Origin: JBDNFP01 sp041689775
GTDB lineage: Bacteria; Bacteroidota; Bacteroidia; Cytophagales; Spirosomataceae
Reading direction: 5' to 3'
DNA length: 52,107 nucleotides
NCBI GenBank assembly: GCA_041689775.1
Contig: JBDNFP010000496.1
Coordinates: forward strand, 1 to 52,107
Shown here: positions 50,923 to 52,107 of the stretch, piece after piece
Numbering within the stretch: the stretch's first letter is position 1
How the letters are laid out: each line of letters opens with the position of its first letter
The notes under the pieces: model-generated
Told to the model about the DNA's origin: nothing
The model's database searches: none
Seen by the model: the letters and a program-made list of their open reading frames with translations, nothing else
Program-made: the position numbers and the translations under genes

Positions 50923-51978
50923 TCATTGATTAGTACATTGCATAGTTAAAAATGTAAAATGCTGTGAGCCAAAAATTGCAACTCCATAATCCTGTTGATA
51001 ATTGGTAACAAAGTTTGCCGACCAGAACGTGTATGTCGGTGAGGATGATTTGCCTGCAAAATTTTGCCCTAAATTATAGGTCTGATCACCAGAAGGAGGA
51101 TATAGTCCGTAGGGAAGGCTAAAATGTGTATATGCTCGCCAGGTACCATCTGATGAATAACTTTCGGTACTATGATTTATCGAGCCATACCAGGTTTTTC
51201 TAGTAAAGCTCATTTCTATGAAATACGATACATTATTCACATAATTACCATAAGAATAATCATAATATATACTTTGGAAACCACGTGACCAAGCTCTCAA
51301 TTTCAAATCGGTATATGTGGGTGTATTCGTCTTTTCGCAAAATCTTTCATTACTTCCAATTTTTGCTCTACTGTCTTTTATTAGCTTTCTATCCGAATAT
51401 ACAGGATAGTACCTCAGGTTCTCGGTTTGATTATTCTGAGTAATCTTCATTAAGCTGGAAATTTCGTTTGGATTTCCATTAACAATTTGCAGAATTTCAT
51501 TCGCGCCAAACTTGTACAATGATTTTCCAATTTTGACCATACCATCCTTATTCAGTACGGATGCATAAACGGGATTAAACAGATTGTACTCTACCCCGTC
51601 TTCCAGGCTAACCGAAATCATATCCTTCGCCTCATTTATCAACGGAGAAAACGTATGCTTCATTGTTTTAAGCAAAGCCTTATTCTCCATAATTTGTAAC
51701 TCTTCCAAATCAGCCTGAGCCGATTCCTGTTCGATAATCGTTTCGAACATAGTCCTCAGTGAAACAAACAGTTGATGCCGGGACAGCGACGAGAGGATTT
51801 TGACGGAATCCTCAAATGCTTGATGCGTGGTAAATTCAAGGAAGGTCTCTGCCTTTTGCAACAAAATCTCGTTGGTAAGTGAATTACGATCAATGGTGAC
51901 TTCATTTTTTTCGCATGAGAAAAAGAGTGGAATCACTAAAACGAAGGTAGTGATGAGACGTAGAGATAACTTTTTCAT
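50923..51978 (-). CDS. Lipoprotein, intact paralogue of the 45615-46604 pseudogene
   Basis: A 351-residue lipoprotein: MKKLSLRLITTFVLVIPLFF then a lipobox (FSC). The N-terminal half is helical and charged (ILLQKAETFLEFTTHQAFED). The C-terminal half is rich in Tyr, Ser and Asn (YYDYSYGNYVNN), probably a beta-rich surface domain with RKTWYGSINHS. I do not recognise the family. First gene of cassette B. Its ATG lies only about 14 bases from the start of an insertion sequence, so the native promoter is displaced. Confidence 0.72.
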   Translation of the reverse strand: MKKLSLRLITTFVLVIPLFFSCEKNEVTIDRNSLTNEILLQKAETFLEFTTHQAFEDSVKILSSLSRHQLFVSLRTMFETIIEQESAQADLEELQIMENKALLKTMKHTFSPLINEAKDMISVSLEDGVEYNLFNPVYASVLNKDGMVKIGKSLYKFGANEILQIVNGNPNEISSLMKITQNNQTENLRYYPVYSDRKLIKDSRAKIGSNERFCEKTNTPTYTDLKLRAWSRGFQSIYYDYSYGNYVNNVSYFIEMSFTRKTWYGSINHSTESYSSDGTWRAYTHFSLPYGLYPPSGDQTYNLGQNFAGKSSSPTYTFWSANFVTNYQQDYGVAIFGSQHFTFLTMQCTNQ

Positions 51979-51991
51979 ACCTTTACATTAG

Positions 51992-52107
51992 TAGGACTTT
52001 CGCAAAACTGAAATTTTATTAACTTGTGGGATGAAAACAACGCGCGAACTTTACTGCCAGTACCTTCTTTCGAGCCAAGTCAACTACACCTGCACGAATC
52101 TGGCTGA
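51992..52107 (+). mobile_element. 5' end of a second insertion sequence, cut by the window edge
   Basis: The sequence from about 51992 (TAGGACTTTCGCAAAA) is followed by a short leader and a transposase-like open frame, so it is probably an insertion-sequence end. The left boundary is inferred from the sequence; no second inverted repeat or target duplication is visible. It sits immediately upstream of the lipoprotein gene in divergent orientation. Confidence 0.5.
52031..52107 (+). CDS. N-terminal fragment of a DDE transposase
   Basis: The frame starts MKTTRELYCQYLLSSQVNYT and continues to the window edge (25 full codons). Opening LYxxYLLSS with CTNLAE resembles the N terminus of IS4/IS701-superfamily transposases. 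The catalytic residues are outside the window, so the family is uncertain. Confidence 0.45.
   Translation, partial: MKTTRELYCQYLLSSQVNYTCTNLA

Noticed and set aside
1..52107. CRISPR array, tRNA, rRNA, integrase or phage genes
   Set aside because: I found no regularly spaced short repeats, no cloverleaf-like sequence that I could support and no integrase or phage structural protein.

Overview
The window looks like a Bacteroidota genome of the Cytophagales type (Spirosoma/Dyadobacter-like relatives). Evidence: repeated TonB-dependent receptor plus DUF4249 lipoprotein modules, an ECF sigma/FecR pair followed by an STN-domain protein, LiaF and head-GIN (DUF2807) envelope proteins, a GldL-like small membrane protein, TAnnTTTG-type promoter boxes, and A-rich leaders without clear Shine-Dalgarno sites. 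I see no rRNA, tRNA or CRISPR array.

Layout. (1) 1-7020, minus strand: a class 2 DISARM anti-phage locus in the order drmE, drmA, drmB. drmB is cut after about 250 codons by what looks like an IS1-like insertion whose 5' end forms the left edge. (2) 7330-10826: first TonB receptor/DUF4249 pair. (3) 10950-13374: small heat shock protein, ribosome hibernation factor and a divergent baeRF-type release-factor homologue, a likely translation-stress cluster. (4) 13456-24593: porin, sugar isomerase-like TIM barrel, SGNH hydrolase, YceI lipoprotein, S9 peptidase, DbpA-like RNA helicase, DinB-like protein, mnmA and a catalytically altered TrpF-like protein. (5) 24814-28374: envelope-stress block (PspC, two LiaF-like proteins, a VanX-type dipeptidase, a head-GIN lipoprotein). 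(6) 28571-33428: ECF sigma factor, FecR anti-sigma factor, an STN protein carrying a strict 16-residue repeat, and a sialidase-like secreted protein. (7) 33446-38800: NAD synthetase, a YhcG-type nuclease, small proteins and a broken aldo/keto reductase-RidA fusion whose 5' end was lost in a deletion that also left only the tail of a divergent GH13-like gene. (8) 39263-51978: surface-protein region with two related four-gene cassettes (lipoprotein, TonB receptor and DUF4249 in swapped order, 187-aa outer-membrane protein), a repeated hairpin element downstream of each, and one lipoprotein copy reduced to a pseudogene.

The right edge runs into the 5' end of a second, unrelated transposase gene. 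Both edges therefore lie roughly 110-140 bases inside insertion sequences, as expected for a contig that breaks at repeats.

The strongest observations are: the IS-interrupted DISARM locus; the paired surface cassettes with gene-order swap, pseudogenised lipoprotein and conserved-loop intergenic hairpins; the 16-residue repeat protein under FecI/FecR control; the deletion scar with an in-frame nonsense codon in the AKR-RidA gene; a 29-bp perfect palindrome inside a nuclease gene; and a TrpF-like protein with both catalytic residues changed. All family assignments come from reading motifs by eye; no database search was run.
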